A stretch of DNA of 64,000 bases, taken from Roseiarcus sp963824475. GTDB taxonomy: Bacteria; Pseudomonadota; Alphaproteobacteria; Rhizobiales; Beijerinckiaceae. The stretch covers positions 124,001 to 188,000 of the forward strand of contig CAWGPR010000008.1 in assembly GCA_963824475.1 (NCBI GenBank). The letters run 5' to 3'. Both the position numbers and the translations under genes were made by a program. The notes under the pieces were generated by a model that was not told where the DNA came from, did not search any database, and saw only the letters and a list, made by a program, of their open reading frames with translations. Shown here in pieces: positions 53,293 through 63,136 of this stretch; positions within the stretch are counted from its first letter, which is position 1, and the number at the start of each line of letters is the position of its first letter.

Positions 53293-53308
53293 TTAACCGT
53301 TCATAAAC
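53293..53308 (+). promoter_or_regulatory. CtrA-box-like site upstream of minC
   Basis: TTAA-CCGTTCA-TAAAC matches the CtrA consensus TTAA-N7-TTAAC in eight of nine fixed bases, about 47 bases before the minC start. CtrA control of min genes is known in other Hyphomicrobiales such as Brucella and Sinorhizobium. Confidence 0.5.
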
Positions 53309-53354
53309 CATTCCGACGCAAACGTGGTTAACGAAACGCCAACGGACTGGTGCG

Positions 53355-54103
53355 ATGAACGCGCATGTAGGCCCCGCTCAAACGCTGAAGTTCAGGGCTC
53401 AATCCCTCCTGGCCTACGTCCTCGAGCCCGTCCAACCGCTCGCCGACTGGTTTGAAGCGCTCGATGCCTGGCTCGCCCGTTCTCCAACGTTCTTTCTCGC
53501 GAGGCCAGTCATTCTCGACATGGCGGCGCTCGACATCAGCCTCAAGGAATACCGCGATCTTCTCAGCGGCCTCGCGCGGCGTCACATCAGGGTTATGGGA
53601 GCGGAGAACGTTCATCGCGGGTTGGTTGGGCCTCATCTGCCTCCGATCGTTTCCGGAGGGCGGCCAATCGATGCGCCGACGCTGCGGGAGGACGCTCCAA
53701 CGGCAGGTGAGGACGCGCCGACGCTACGCGAAGACGATTCGCGCCGGCGACCGATCAAACCATAGCCGAAAGGGCCAATTCGCTGATCGTGGACGGTAAC
53801 GTGCGCTCCGGCCAGTCGATCATGCATCCTCAGGGAGACGTGACAATCATTGGTCGCGTCGCCTCAGGCGCAGAGATCGTCGCTGGCGGGTCCGTTCACG
53901 TTTATGGAGCGCTGCAGGGGCGTGTGATCGCTGGCATCTCGGGCTCACGGTCCGCGCGCATTTTCTGCACTGAAGCAAGGCCGGAACTGCTTTGTATCGG
54001 GGGCGCTTATGTCACGGCGGAAAACACGAATTCCGAGATGGAGGGCCGCAGTGTTGAGGCCCGGCTGGAGGGTGACGAACTCAAACTCCGAATCCTGGGC
54101 TGA
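53355..54103 (+). pseudogene. minC: Septum site-determining protein MinC, apparent frameshift in the linker
   Basis: About 250 residues when restored. N-terminal domain (53,355 on) with LKFRAQSLLAYVLEP, FFLARPVILDMAAL and LARRHIRVMG; a linker with repeated DAPTLRE motifs; C-terminal beta-helix with NVRSGQSIMHPQGDVTIIGRVASGAEIVAGGS and VHVYGALQGR, which binds MinD and FtsZ. Frame one stops at 53,765 (RRRPIKP) while the beta-helix frame is already open as TIAERANSLIVDGNVRSG. One missing base near 53,735-53,760 (for instance in the AAA at 53,757-53,759) would join both. With minD and minE it makes the usual operon. Confidence 0.9.
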
Positions 54104-54126
54104 GGCTGTTTAAGGGGACAACGCGC

Positions 54127-54942
54127 ATGAGCAAGGTGATTGTCGTTACATCAGGAAAGGGCGGCGTGGGCAAAACCACCTCGACGGCGTCTCTTGGCGC
54201 GGCGCTCGCGCAGAGCGGGCGGCGCGTTTGCGTTGTCGATTTCGATGTCGGACTCCGCAATCTCGACCTGGTGATGGGCGCGGAGCGGCGGGTCGTCTTT
54301 GACTTCATCAACGTCGCGCAGGGGGACGCCAAGTTGCCCCAGGCGTTGATCCGGGATAAGCGCATCGACACTCTCCACCTGTTGGCGGCCTCTCAGACTC
54401 GCGACAAGGACGCGCTGACCACCGAGGGCGTCGAGCGGGTCATCGGCGAACTGCGCACCAGTTTCGATTGGGTTCTTTGCGACAGCCCGGCAGGGATCGA
54501 GAGAGGCGCTCTTCTGGCGATGCGGTACGCGGATCAGGCGATCGTGGTCGCGAACCCGGAAGTCTCGTCGGTTCGGGACTCCGACCGGATCATCGGCCTC
54601 CTCGATTCCAAGACCTTGCGAGCCGAGCGCGGCGAGCAGATGGACAAGCAGCTGCTGCTCACTCGATTTGACCCTGTCCGCTCGAGTTCGGGCGAGATGC
54701 TTAGCATCGACGACGTGCTTGAGATTCTGTCGATCCCGCTCTTGGGCGTGATCCCGGAGAGCAAAGAGATCCTGCGCGCCTCTAACATAGGCGCCCCTGT
54801 GACGATGAACGCTTCGGCGGGCCAGGCGAGACTAGCCTATCTCGAAGCGGCCCGACGTCTTTCTGGCGAAACGGTTCCGATCGCGATCCCCGACGAAAAG
54901 AAAACCTTCTTCACGCGCCTGTTCGGCCGGAGGGCGGCATGA
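54127..54942 (+). CDS. minD: Septum site-determining ATPase MinD
   Basis: 271 residues. Deviant Walker A TSGKGGVGKTTS (about residues 8-19), VDFDVGLRNLDLVMG, CDSPAGIERGA. C-terminal amphipathic membrane-targeting helix EKKTFFTRLFGRRAA. It binds membrane with ATP, recruits MinC and oscillates with MinE. The gene overlaps minE by four bases. Confidence 0.97.
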   Translation: MSKVIVVTSGKGGVGKTTSTASLGAALAQSGRRVCVVDFDVGLRNLDLVMGAERRVVFDFINVAQGDAKLPQALIRDKRIDTLHLLAASQTRDKDALTTEGVERVIGELRTSFDWVLCDSPAGIERGALLAMRYADQAIVVANPEVSSVRDSDRIIGLLDSKTLRAERGEQMDKQLLLTRFDPVRSSSGEMLSIDDVLEILSIPLLGVIPESKEILRASNIGAPVTMNASAGQARLAYLEAARRLSGETVPIAIPDEKKTFFTRLFGRRAA

Positions 54943-55238
54943 GCTTATTTGGATTTCTTAAGTCACGCAGCAGCGCGCCAGTCGCGCGCGAGCGGCTTCA
55001 AATCCTGCTCGCACACGAGCGTGTCGCGCTTGGGCCTCGCGATCTGGTGACGATCCTGCGCGACGAATTGCTCGCCACCATCGCGCGCCACATCGAATTC
55101 GATCCGGAGAAGCTTTCCGTGAAGATGGACCGCGCGGATGCGATGTCGACGCTGGAGATCGAGGTCGAGATTCCGTCCGACAAGATTGCGACGGGAGCAT
55201 CCCGCATCGGCCCTGCGGCGCAGGCATCCGCGGCCTAG
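54939..55238 (+). CDS. minE: Cell division topological specificity factor MinE
   Basis: 99 residues. N-terminal membrane-targeting stretch MSLFGFLKSR, anti-MinCD helix region APVARERLQILLAHERV and the dimerisation domain with LRDELLATIARHIEFDPEKLSVKMDRAD. ATGA overlap with minD. Confidence 0.96.
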   Translation: MSLFGFLKSRSSAPVARERLQILLAHERVALGPRDLVTILRDELLATIARHIEFDPEKLSVKMDRADAMSTLEIEVEIPSDKIATGASRIGPAAQASAA

Positions 55239-55619
55239 GCTTGAATCTCCCTCTGCCGCCGGAATCGATTCAATAGAGTCAGTGGTTTAGCGAATCAGCG
55301 GGGCGCAGCGATGGAGCTTCTTCTTCTCAGACGTAACAACGCCGAGCGCCACGGGCGAGAGGGCTCGTCGCAAGTCCTGGGCTTGAGCGAGCCGTCGCTT
55401 GTTGCAGCTGCGAGATCAGCGCCGCGCCGCAGCACAAAAAACTGACCGCTTGTAAAGTCCGGCGCATTCCGCTTCATTGCTGCGCGCATTTCTTGCCGCT
55501 GGTGTTCGTTCGGCTCGGCCCGGAGGGCTTCGTCGCGAGCGGCAGCGAAGCCGTCCAAGAGCCCGGTCGCCGCGCTGCGGGAATGCAAGAACGCAATACG
55601 CGGAACTGGGAGGATGGTC
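55239..55619. other. Intergenic region between minE and the Liv cluster
   Basis: About 380 bases. A leftward frame from 55,729 to 55,295 is open but overlaps livK and has no recognisable domain, so I do not call it. GGGAGG at about 55,608 is the livK ribosome site. I see no terminator hairpin with a T tract. Confidence 0.4.
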
Positions 55620-56857
55620 ATGTTGAAGGTCGGAATCGGTGCCGCGGCGCTCGCCAGCGTTTTGCTGTCGAGCGCGGCGTGGGCGCAGGACAAGATCAAA
55701 GTCGGCGTCACCGCGACGCTCGAAGGCACCTACACCATATTGGGCGTCGACGGGATCGCCGGGTTCAACGCGGCGGTAAAGAAATACGGCGGCAAGGCGG
55801 GCGGGAAGGAGCTGGAATTCGTCATCGCCTCGACCGACGCGACGCTGGATTCCGCATTGCGCGCGGTGAAAGCTGATCGAGCAGGATCACGTGCAAATCC
55901 TCATCTCGCCGCTCTCGGGCGACGAAGGCATCGCGGTCAAGACTTTCTCCAAGACCCATCCGGAGCTGACCTTCATCAACGCCGCTTCCGGCGCACAGGA
56001 GACAACCTTTCCCAATCCGTCGCCGAATTTCTTCCGCTGGAACATGGACGGCGCACAATGGTCCGCGGGACTCGGCGACTATGCCTATAGCACTAGGGGC
56101 TATAAGAAGATCGCAACCGTCGGCGAAGACTATTCCTTCGTCTATACGTAGGTCTTCGGCCTGGTCCTGGAATATTGCGCCCTTGGCGGGCAGGTGACGA
56201 GCCGCCAGTGGGTGCCGCTCGGAAGGAAGGACTTCGCCTCGACGATCGCGGCGTTGCCGGACGACGTCGACGCCATCTACCTCGGCCTCGGCGGCGCCGA
56301 CGCGGTCAATTTTCTGAACCAATACCAGCAGGCGGGCGGCAAGGCGCACCTTCTCGGCGGTTCGATCATGGTTGATCAGACGGTCCTTTCGGCCAAGGGC
56401 GACGCGAAGAAGGCGTTGATCGGCACGATCGCGTCGAGCGGCATGGCCGACACCTGGGACGATGGCGTTCGTGAAGCTCTATCAGGAATCAACTCTGGCC
56501 GATAAGCGCCTGCCGAGCCCCGGATTGCTGGCGGCCAACTACTATGACGCAACGATGGCGCTGTTCGAGTCGCTCAACAAAGTCAATGGCGACCTCAGCG
56601 ACAACCAGTCGAAACTCAAGGCCGCGATGGCCGGACTGACGATCGACGCGCCAAACGGCAAGATCAGCCTCGATGAGGACCGCCAGGCGATCGGGACCAA
56701 TTTCGTCACCGAGGTTGCCGAGGACGGCCAAGGCGGCCTCGTCAGCAAGGTCGTCAAGGTCATTCCCAACGTGCATCAGACGCTCGGCTACCCGAGGGAC
56801 GTGTTCGTCAAGATCGGGCCTCCAAGCCGGACGAATCCGGAGTGCAAGAAGTACTGA
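55620..56857 (+). pseudogene. Liv-type ABC substrate-binding protein, two frameshifts and one TAG
   Basis: Restored length about 410 residues. Signal peptide MLKVGIGAAALASVLLSSAAWA, then KIKVGVTATLEGTYTILGVDGIAGF, QILISPLSGDEGIAVKTFS, FFRWNMDGAQWSAGLGDYAY, and C-terminal AANYYDATMALFESLNKV with a final EC-KKY. Three breaks: an extra A in AAA at 55,869-55,871 (after RAV), a TAG at 56,149-56,151 where relatives have YTQVFG, and an extra G at 56,464-56,465 (GDAFVKL-type site). It would bind a branched-chain amino acid, amide or aromatic acid in the periplasm. Either decayed or badly sequenced. Confidence 0.88.
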
Positions 56858-56869
56858 GCTGACCCGCGG

Positions 56870-56890
56870 CCGGGCGCGCGACGCGCCCGG
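56870..56890 (+). terminator. Hairpin behind the substrate-binding gene
   Basis: CCGGGCGCG pairs perfectly with CGCGCCCGG around CGA, 12 bases after the stop. No T tract. In ABC operons such stems often stabilise the 5' part of the message so that more binding protein than permease is made. Confidence 0.6.
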
Positions 56891-57097
56891 TCCGCCTGCT
56901 CTTGCAAAACCCCTCCAGGTGTTGAACCTTGTCGCGATTAAGATGCCCCGCTGCTTAAAGCGAACAGACTGGCCGGACTGCGGCGAAGCGGGAGGTTTTG
57001 CGTTTTCAATGGCGGCGTTCGTTACCGCCCGGCCGTCGGGGCCGAGCGGCCAGGCGGCGCAGCCGCCGCCTTGCATGAGCGCGCCAAAGAGCCGCCC

Positions 57098-58108
57098 ATG
57101 AGCAGCTTTGTCGCGCGCCGCCCGATCTGGTCGCTGATCATCGCCGTTGCGGCGATCGCGGTCATCTGGCTCGTGTTTGCGCCGTGGTCGCCGGGTTTCG
57201 AAGCGATCTTCGGCAGGAAGAAGCTGTTCCTCAACGCCGCCCTGAATGGAATCACGCTCGGGGGCCTCTACTTTCTGGTCGCCAGCGGCTTCACCCTGAT
57301 CTTCGGCCTCATGCGCAACGTCAATCTGACGCATGGTTCGATCTACCTGCTCGGCGGTTATTTCGGTTACTTGACCGTCGACGCCACTGGTTCGTGGCTC
57401 TTCAGCTTCGTCGTCGCCTTCGCCGTCGCGGCCCTCCTCGGCGTCATCCTTCAAGTCGCCGTTTTCCGCCGCATGGAGGGCCAGGAGCTCCGGCAGACGT
57501 TGGTGACGATCGGGATTTCGATCGTGCTCGCCGACCTCATGTTGTGGGCCTTCGGCGGAAATTCCTGGCAGATTCAGACGCCGACGTGGCTCCGCGGACC
57601 GGTCGATCTTCCTCTCGTCACCGCGGTCAAGTCGTCGGGCGAGGCAGTCTATCTGTCCTATCCAATCGTTCGGCTGGTCATCTTCGCGGCCTCGGTCGTG
57701 ATTGGTGTTGCGATGTGGCTGGTTTTGAACCGCACTCGGATCGGCATGATCGTGCGCGCCGGCGTCGACGACCGCGACATGCTGTCGGCGATGGGCGTGC
57801 CTATTCAGCTCGTGTTCGTCACCGTCTTTGCCTTCGGCGCTGGGCTCGCTGGAATGGCTGGCGTGGTCGGCGGAACGTTTCAGTCGTTGTCGCCGGGCGA
57901 AGACACGCGCTTTTTGCTCGCTTCGCTGATCGTGGTCATCGTCGGCGGCGTGGGGTCGATTCCGGGCGCGGCGCTTGGCGCGGTCATCATCGGTCTCGCC
58001 GAGCAGATCGGGCTGGCCTATTTCCCGACCTATGCGATCGTCCTCACCTTTCTGATCATGGTGCTCGTGTTGGCCGTGCGGCCGCAGGGCCTGCTGGCGG
58101 GGAGCTAG
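57098..58108 (+). CDS. Branched-chain-type ABC permease LivH
   Basis: 336 residues from ATG 57098, eight to nine helices. Typical BPD_transp_2 features: LNGITLGGLYFLVASGFTLIFGLMRNVNLTHGSIYLLGGYFGY near residues 46-88, RAGVDDRDMLSAMGV near 220 (the EAA-like loop) and VIVGGVGSIPGAALGA. Intact, the only permease of this cluster without a break. It pairs with LivM downstream, three bases away. Confidence 0.93.
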   Translation: MSSFVARRPIWSLIIAVAAIAVIWLVFAPWSPGFEAIFGRKKLFLNAALNGITLGGLYFLVASGFTLIFGLMRNVNLTHGSIYLLGGYFGYLTVDATGSWLFSFVVAFAVAALLGVILQVAVFRRMEGQELRQTLVTIGISIVLADLMLWAFGGNSWQIQTPTWLRGPVDLPLVTAVKSSGEAVYLSYPIVRLVIFAASVVIGVAMWLVLNRTRIGMIVRAGVDDRDMLSAMGVPIQLVFVTVFAFGAGLAGMAGVVGGTFQSLSPGEDTRFLLASLIVVIVGGVGSIPGAALGAVIIGLAEQIGLAYFPTYAIVLTFLIMVLVLAVRPQGLLAGS

Positions 58109-58111
58109 ACC

Positions 58112-59161
58112 ATGGCCCTCGCTGAGAACCGCACGAGAGGCGCGTCGGGCGCCGCGTCCCAGCCCACGTGGCTGTAGAACGTCCATCCGGTCGCGGCCCT
58201 CGTTGGCGTCGTCGTCCTCATCATGCCGGCGATCGCCAGCAGCTTCGTGCTCACGCAGATCTTCGGCTGGGCGTATATGCTCGGCACAATCGCGCTGAGC
58301 CTGATGTTCCTCGCAGGCTACGGCGGCATGGTTAGCCTCGCGCAAATGACGATCGCCGGTTTCGCCGGCTACATCGTCGCGATCCTCGGGGTCAACGGCA
58401 TGCCTGGCGGAATGGGCTGGCCCTGGTGGCTCGCGGTTCCGGCGGCTTTGATCCTCTCGATGATTGTCGGCGCCATCATTGGCGCGCTCGCGGTGCGCAC
58501 CGAGGGGATCTATACGATCATGATCACGCTCGCGATCGCCGCGGCGTTCTACTATTTCACCAACGAGAATTACGCGATCTTCGACGGCCACACCGGCATC
58601 GACGGCGTTCCGACGCCAGTCTTTCTGGGCGTCGACTGGCACGCCTCGACACCCTTCTACTATCTCACCCTCGGCGTCGCCGTCCTGTGCTGGCTCTCGG
58701 TCTCCTATGTCGCGCGGGCGCCCTTCGGGCTCGCTCTGCAGGGCATCCGCGACAACCCCCGGCGGATGGCGGCGCTGGGCTTCAACGTGAATGCGCATCG
58801 CGTGGCGGCTTATGTGTTGGGCGGGATCCTCCTGGTCTGGAGCTATGGCGAGATCGCGCCCGGCACCGTCAGCGTCTCGGCGGCGATCGACATCCTCGTC
58901 ATCGCGGTCGTCGGCGGGATCGGCAATCCGATCGGCCCGTTCATCGGCGCCCTGATTTATGCGGTGCTCAAGACCTTCGCCCTCGACGTTCTCGTCGCGT
59001 TCGGCCTCGACGGCAATCGGTTTCGCCTGCTGATCGGTTTGGGCTTCCTGGCGATCGTGTTTTTCTCGCCCGACGGCGTCATCGGCCTCTGGGCGCGGTG
59101 GCGCAATCGCGCGCGGCCGAACTCGGGGCGCTCGCAACCACCAGGTGGCGGCCATGGATAG
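58112..59161 (+). pseudogene. Branched-chain-type ABC permease LivM, TAG at codon 22
   Basis: The frame starts MALAENRTRG at 58,112 and meets TAG at 58,175-58,177 (PTWL then stop). It stays open afterwards to 59,161: MPAIASSFVLTQIFGWAYMLGTIALS, GYGGMVSLAQMTIAGFAGY, AIRTEG-like VRTEGIYTIMITLAIAAAFYYF, GIRDNPRRMAALGFNV and VVGGIGNPIGPFIGA. The next in-frame start after the TAG is ATG 58223, in the middle of the first helix, so a restart product would be short at its first helix. Apart from the one codon the permease is complete. Confidence 0.88.
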
Positions 59162-59936
59162 CGTCGCTCATCGCCTCTCCGCGGTCGGCTCGGCCAACGC
59201 CCTCGAACTCCGTGGCGTGACGCGTTTATTCGGCGCGCTTGCCGCCCTCGTCGACATCTCGCTGACCGTCAAGCCGGGCGAGCGACGTGCGGTTCTCGGT
59301 TCGAACGGCGCCGGCAAGACGACGCTTTTTAACTGCATTACGGGCGACTTCCCGCCGTCCTCGGGGACGATCCGCTTCTTTGGCGAGGACGTGACGGCCT
59401 TTCCGCCTTACGAACGAATCCGCCGCGGATTGTGCCGGACCTATCAGATCTCCGCCCTTTTTTCCGGCCTGTCGGTGCTCGACAATGTCTACCTCGCCTG
59501 CCGCGGCGTCTTGCGCGGGCGCTACTCGTTCATTCGGGCGAGGCGCAACGACGCGCTCGTCCACGCCGCCGAAAACCTCATTCAAGCGGTCCATCTGACG
59601 CCGATCAAGGACCGGCTGGTCGCGGAACTGGCCTATCGCCAGCAGCGCCAGCTCGAGATCGCGCTGGCGCTGGCGGGCGCGCCGCGCTTCATCCTGTTCG
59701 ACGAGCCGGCGGCAGGGCCTTCGCCCACCGAGCGGGCCGAACTCATCGACATTCTCTCCTCGCTGCCGGCCCATATCGGCTACATCGTCATCGAGCACGA
59801 CATGGACGTCGCGCTGCGCGTCGTCGAGCGCGTGACGATGATGCATAACGGGCGGATCTTCAAGGAAGGCGCGCCGCAGGAGATCGAGGCGGATCCCGAG
59901 GTGCAGGAACTCCACCTTGGAGGCGGCCATGCCTGA
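59154..59936 (+). CDS. Branched-chain-type ABC ATPase LivG with altered signature
   Basis: 260 residues from ATG 59154, overlapping livM. Walker A GSNGAGKTTLFNC, Walker B RFILFDEPAAG, H-loop IVIEHDMDV, and the LivG insert PYERIRRGLCRTYQISALFSGLSVLDNVYLAC. The signature, usually LSYGQQRQLEIA-like, reads LAYRQQRQLEIA, so both serine and the key glycine are replaced; and DEPAAGLSPTE reads DEPAAGPSPTE. Either the ATPase is impaired or these are base errors in a low-quality stretch. Confidence 0.9.
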   Translation: MDSVAHRLSAVGSANALELRGVTRLFGALAALVDISLTVKPGERRAVLGSNGAGKTTLFNCITGDFPPSSGTIRFFGEDVTAFPPYERIRRGLCRTYQISALFSGLSVLDNVYLACRGVLRGRYSFIRARRNDALVHAAENLIQAVHLTPIKDRLVAELAYRQQRQLEIALALAGAPRFILFDEPAAGPSPTERAELIDILSSLPAHIGYIVIEHDMDVALRVVERVTMMHNGRIFKEGAPQEIEADPEVQELHLGGGHA

Positions 59937-60770
59937 GCCGCGGCGCGCCGATGCCGACGTGATGCTTCGGGTCATGGGGCTCAACGTCTATTACGGGCGC
60001 TCGCATGCGTTGCAGGGCGTCGACCTGGCGCTGGGTCACGGCGTGCTGTCAGTCGTCGGGCGCAACGGCATGGGCAAGACGACCCTCTGCAGGGCCATCA
60101 TGGGGTTGACGCGCGCCTCGAGCGGCTCGATCCGCGTGCGTGGCGAAGAGATGCTCGGCCTTCCGCCGGCGCAAGTCGCGCGCCATGGCGTCGGATATGT
60201 GCCGCAAGGCCGCAGGCTCTGGCGCTCGCTCACCGTCGACGAACACTTGCGCATGACCGCGGCGCGGCAGTCCGGCCCATGGACGGTCGAGCGCGTCTAT
60301 GACGCGTTTCCGCGCCTCGCCGAACGGAAGAACAACAGCGGCGCTCAGCTCTCCGGCGGCGAACAGCAGATGCTGGCCATCTCCCGAGCGCTGGTGACCA
60401 ACCCACGCCTCCTGATCATGGACGAGCCAACCGAGGGCCTGGCGCCGGTGATCGTCTCGCAGGTCGAGGAGATGCTGGTTCGTCTCGGCGAGGAAAGCGA
60501 CATGGCGATTCTCGTCATCGAGCAGAACATCGGCGTCGCGACGACCGTCTCCGAAAACGTCGCCATCATGGTCAACGGGAGGTTCAACCGCATCATCGAG
60601 TTCGCGCCGGCTCGCCGCCGACCGGGACCTGCAGCAGCGGCTCTTGGGCGTCGGGCGCCACTCCGAGGCCGAGCCCGAGCGCGCCGAGGAAAACGCGCGC
60701 GAAGTCGCAGCCGCTCCCGCAAGCGCCGCGAGGCTGGCCGCGGCGCCGATCAGGATCTATGTCTCGAACC
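59929..60770 (+). CDS. Branched-chain-type ABC ATPase LivF, C-terminus frameshifted and cut
   Basis: ATG 59929 overlaps livG. Walker A GRNGMGKTTLCRAIMG, QGRRLWRSLTVDEHL, signature LSGGEQQMLAISRAL, Walker B LLIMDEPTEGLAPVIV and H-loop VIEQNIGV are intact. After RFNRIIE the frame breaks at an extra T (60,601-60,602, GAGTTC for GAGTC). The right frame continues RLAADRDLQQRLLGVGRHSEAEPERAEENAREV and ends in a PIRIYVSN tail at about 60,770, where it meets the flotillin coil. The uncorrected frame runs without a stop straight into that coil, giving an apparent LivF-coil fusion up to 61,149. Confidence 0.88.
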
Positions 60771-63127
60771 GACGCGCATCGCCTCCGAGCGCGAGGTGCG
60801 GCAGAAGGAGATCGAGCGCACGCGCACGGTCGAGGAAATCGAGATCGCGGCGCACGAGGGGATCGAAAGGGCGCGCATCGCCAACCAGCGTTCTGTCGAC
60901 ACCGCGCGCATCGCGTCTGAGCGCGAAGTGCGCCAGACCGAGATCGAGCGGGCGCGCGCGGTCGAGGAGGCGGAAATCGAGGCGCGCGAAGTCGTCGAAA
61001 AGGCGCGCATCTTGCAAGAGCGCGTGGTGACTGAATTGCGCATCGTCAACGAGGAGGAGACCCGCTGGCGCGAGATCGAGCGCACGCGCGTGGTCGAGGA
61101 AGCCGAAATCGCCGCGCGGGAAGCGACCGAGAAATTGCGCATCGCCTAGATGACGATGATCAACGCCGAGCGCATCGCCTCCGACGAGCGCACCCGCGCG
61201 CTCGAGATCGCGCGCACGCGAAGCATCGAGGAGGCGGAGATCGCCGCCAACCAGGCGATCGAAGCGGCGAAGATCGCGCGCGAGCAGACGCTCGCCGCGG
61301 ACCGCATCGCTGCCGACCAGACCACCCGGTCGCTCGAAATCACCCGCAACCAGACGATCGAGGAGGCGGGCATCGCCGCCCGCCAGTCGACGGAAGCGAC
61401 GCGGATCGCGCAAGAGGAGCGCATTCGCGCGCTCGAAATTGCTCGCAACAGAGCCCTCGAAGAGGCCGACATCGCCGCGCGCGAGGCGATCGAAGCGGCT
61501 CGAATCGCCCAAGAGAAGAACATCTCGCTCACCCGCATCGAGAGCCAGCAGGAAACGCAAAATCAGGAGATCGAGCGCCGCCGCGCTATCTAGGAGGCCG
61601 AGATTACGGCGCTGCAGGCGACGCGGGCTGCCCGCATCGCTCAGGAGAAGGCGACTGCAGCAGAATCGATCACCGCTGAGCGCGACACCCGCGGGCTCGA
61701 GATCGCCCGCAACGAAGCGCTGGAGCGGGCGGAGATCGCCGCGCGCGAGCTCGTCGAGTCGGCGCGCATCGATCAGGACCGCAAGATCCAGGCGGAGCGC
61801 ATCGCCAAGGACGAGGAGATCCGGGCGCGCGAAATCGCCCGCACCCAGGCGATCGAAGAAGCGGAGATCAAGGCGCGCGAGGCGGTCGAAGCCGCGCGCA
61901 TCGCGCAGGAGAAGGCGGTCGCGGCCGAGCGCATCCAGGCCGAGCAGGAGACGCGAGGCCTCGAGATCGCCAGGACCGAGGCGATCGAGGCGGCGGAGCT
62001 TAGGCGCCGCGACGCCGTCGAGCGCCAGCGCATCGGCGTCGAGCTTGCGCTCGAGACGGATCGCATCGCCTCCCAGAGGACGCGCGAAGTGCTCAACATC
62101 GAGCAGAAGAAGGAGGTCGAGATCGCCGACGAGGACCGTACGATCGCGCTGTCGTCCAAGCGGTCTGAGCGGATCGGCGCCGATCGTCAGGTGCGCCAGG
62201 CCGAAATCGTCGCCAAGCAACAGGTCGAGAAGAGCGACGTCGAGCGCGAACAGGTCCTGGACGCGACCCGCCTCGAGCGACGGCGGGCGATCGAGCAGCT
62301 GGAGATCGCGCGCATGCAGGCGCTGCAGGAGGCGGAGATCGCCTTCCGCGAGGAGGTCGAGCGCGCCCGCATCGCCTCCGATCGCGGCATCGACGAGGCG
62401 CGTCACGCGTGAGCGCGACTTGCGCAGGCTCGAGGTCGAGCGCGAGAGGATGGTCGAGACGGCGCTGATGGAGAAAGCGATCGCCCTCTATCAGAAGTCG
62501 CTCGAACAGTCGGCGGCGCAAGCGGAAGCCGAGAATGCGAAAGCCCGCGCCACGGAAGCCCAGGAGCGCGTCGTCACGGTGCGCGACACCGAGGTCGCCC
62601 GCCGGCGTCGGTCGATCGAAGTGCTGCTGGCCGAGAAGGCGGCCGAGGAGACGCGCATCGCCGCGGAGGCGGAGCGTGTCCGCGCCGCGGTCGAGGCCGA
62701 GGCGCAGAGGCTTCTGAACGAGGCCGAGAACGTGCTGAGCGAACCGGCGCGCTATTCGCTGTTCCGGCGGAAATTGCTCGACCGTATCGAAGGCATCGTG
62801 CGCGAGAGCGTCAAGCCGATGGAGAAGATCGAGGGCATCCGCATCCTCCAGGTCGACGGCCTCAATGGCGGTCATCCGGGCGGCAACGGCGGGCGCAGCG
62901 CCACCGACGAAGTGATCGACTCGGCGCTTCGCTATCGCGTCCAGGCCCCGCTCATCGACTCGATCCTGTCCGACATCGGCGTCGAGGGCGGGAGCCTGGC
63001 GAAAATGCCCGGCCTCATTCGCGAGGCGCGCGACATGCAGGGCATCCGCAAGGAGACGGCGCCGAAGAAGGAGGCGGACGGCGCTCCTCCCGCGAGCGCT
63101 GGCGGGTCGCCTCGCAAGAAGAGCTAA
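60771..63127 (+). pseudogene. Flotillin-family protein lacking its SPFH domain; long hendecad coiled coil
   Basis: The part from about 60,775 to 62,500 is a regular repeat of 11-residue units such as EIARTRSIEEA and RIAQEKATAAE, over 45 units, a hendecad coiled coil. The last 200 residues, with LLNEAENVLSEPARYSLFRRKLLDRIEGIVRESVKPMEKIEGIRILQVDGLNG and DEVIDSALRYRVQAPLIDSIL, are the flotillin C-terminus. The N-terminal membrane hairpin and SPFH (band 7) domain are missing: the coil begins within five bases of the livF tail. Breaks: TAG at 61,147-61,149 and 61,591-61,593, and loss of one GC unit near 62,402 (GEARVTRERD-type site). Either a deletion has fused livF to the flotillin, or the assembly skipped about 1 kb. 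Confidence 0.82.
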
Positions 63128-63136
63128 GGGCGGACC

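Noticed and set aside
56489..59155. An 888-codon open frame on the minus strand
   Set aside because: It is antisense to livK, livH and livM, rich in Arg, Asp and Glu as expected of GC-rich shadow frames, and has no domain. The sense strand has clear family motifs.
55620..63127. Genome-wide recoding of TAG as a sense codon
   Set aside because: TAG ends several intact genes here, including glnE, livH and the first SRPBCC gene, so it is a normal stop codon in this genome.
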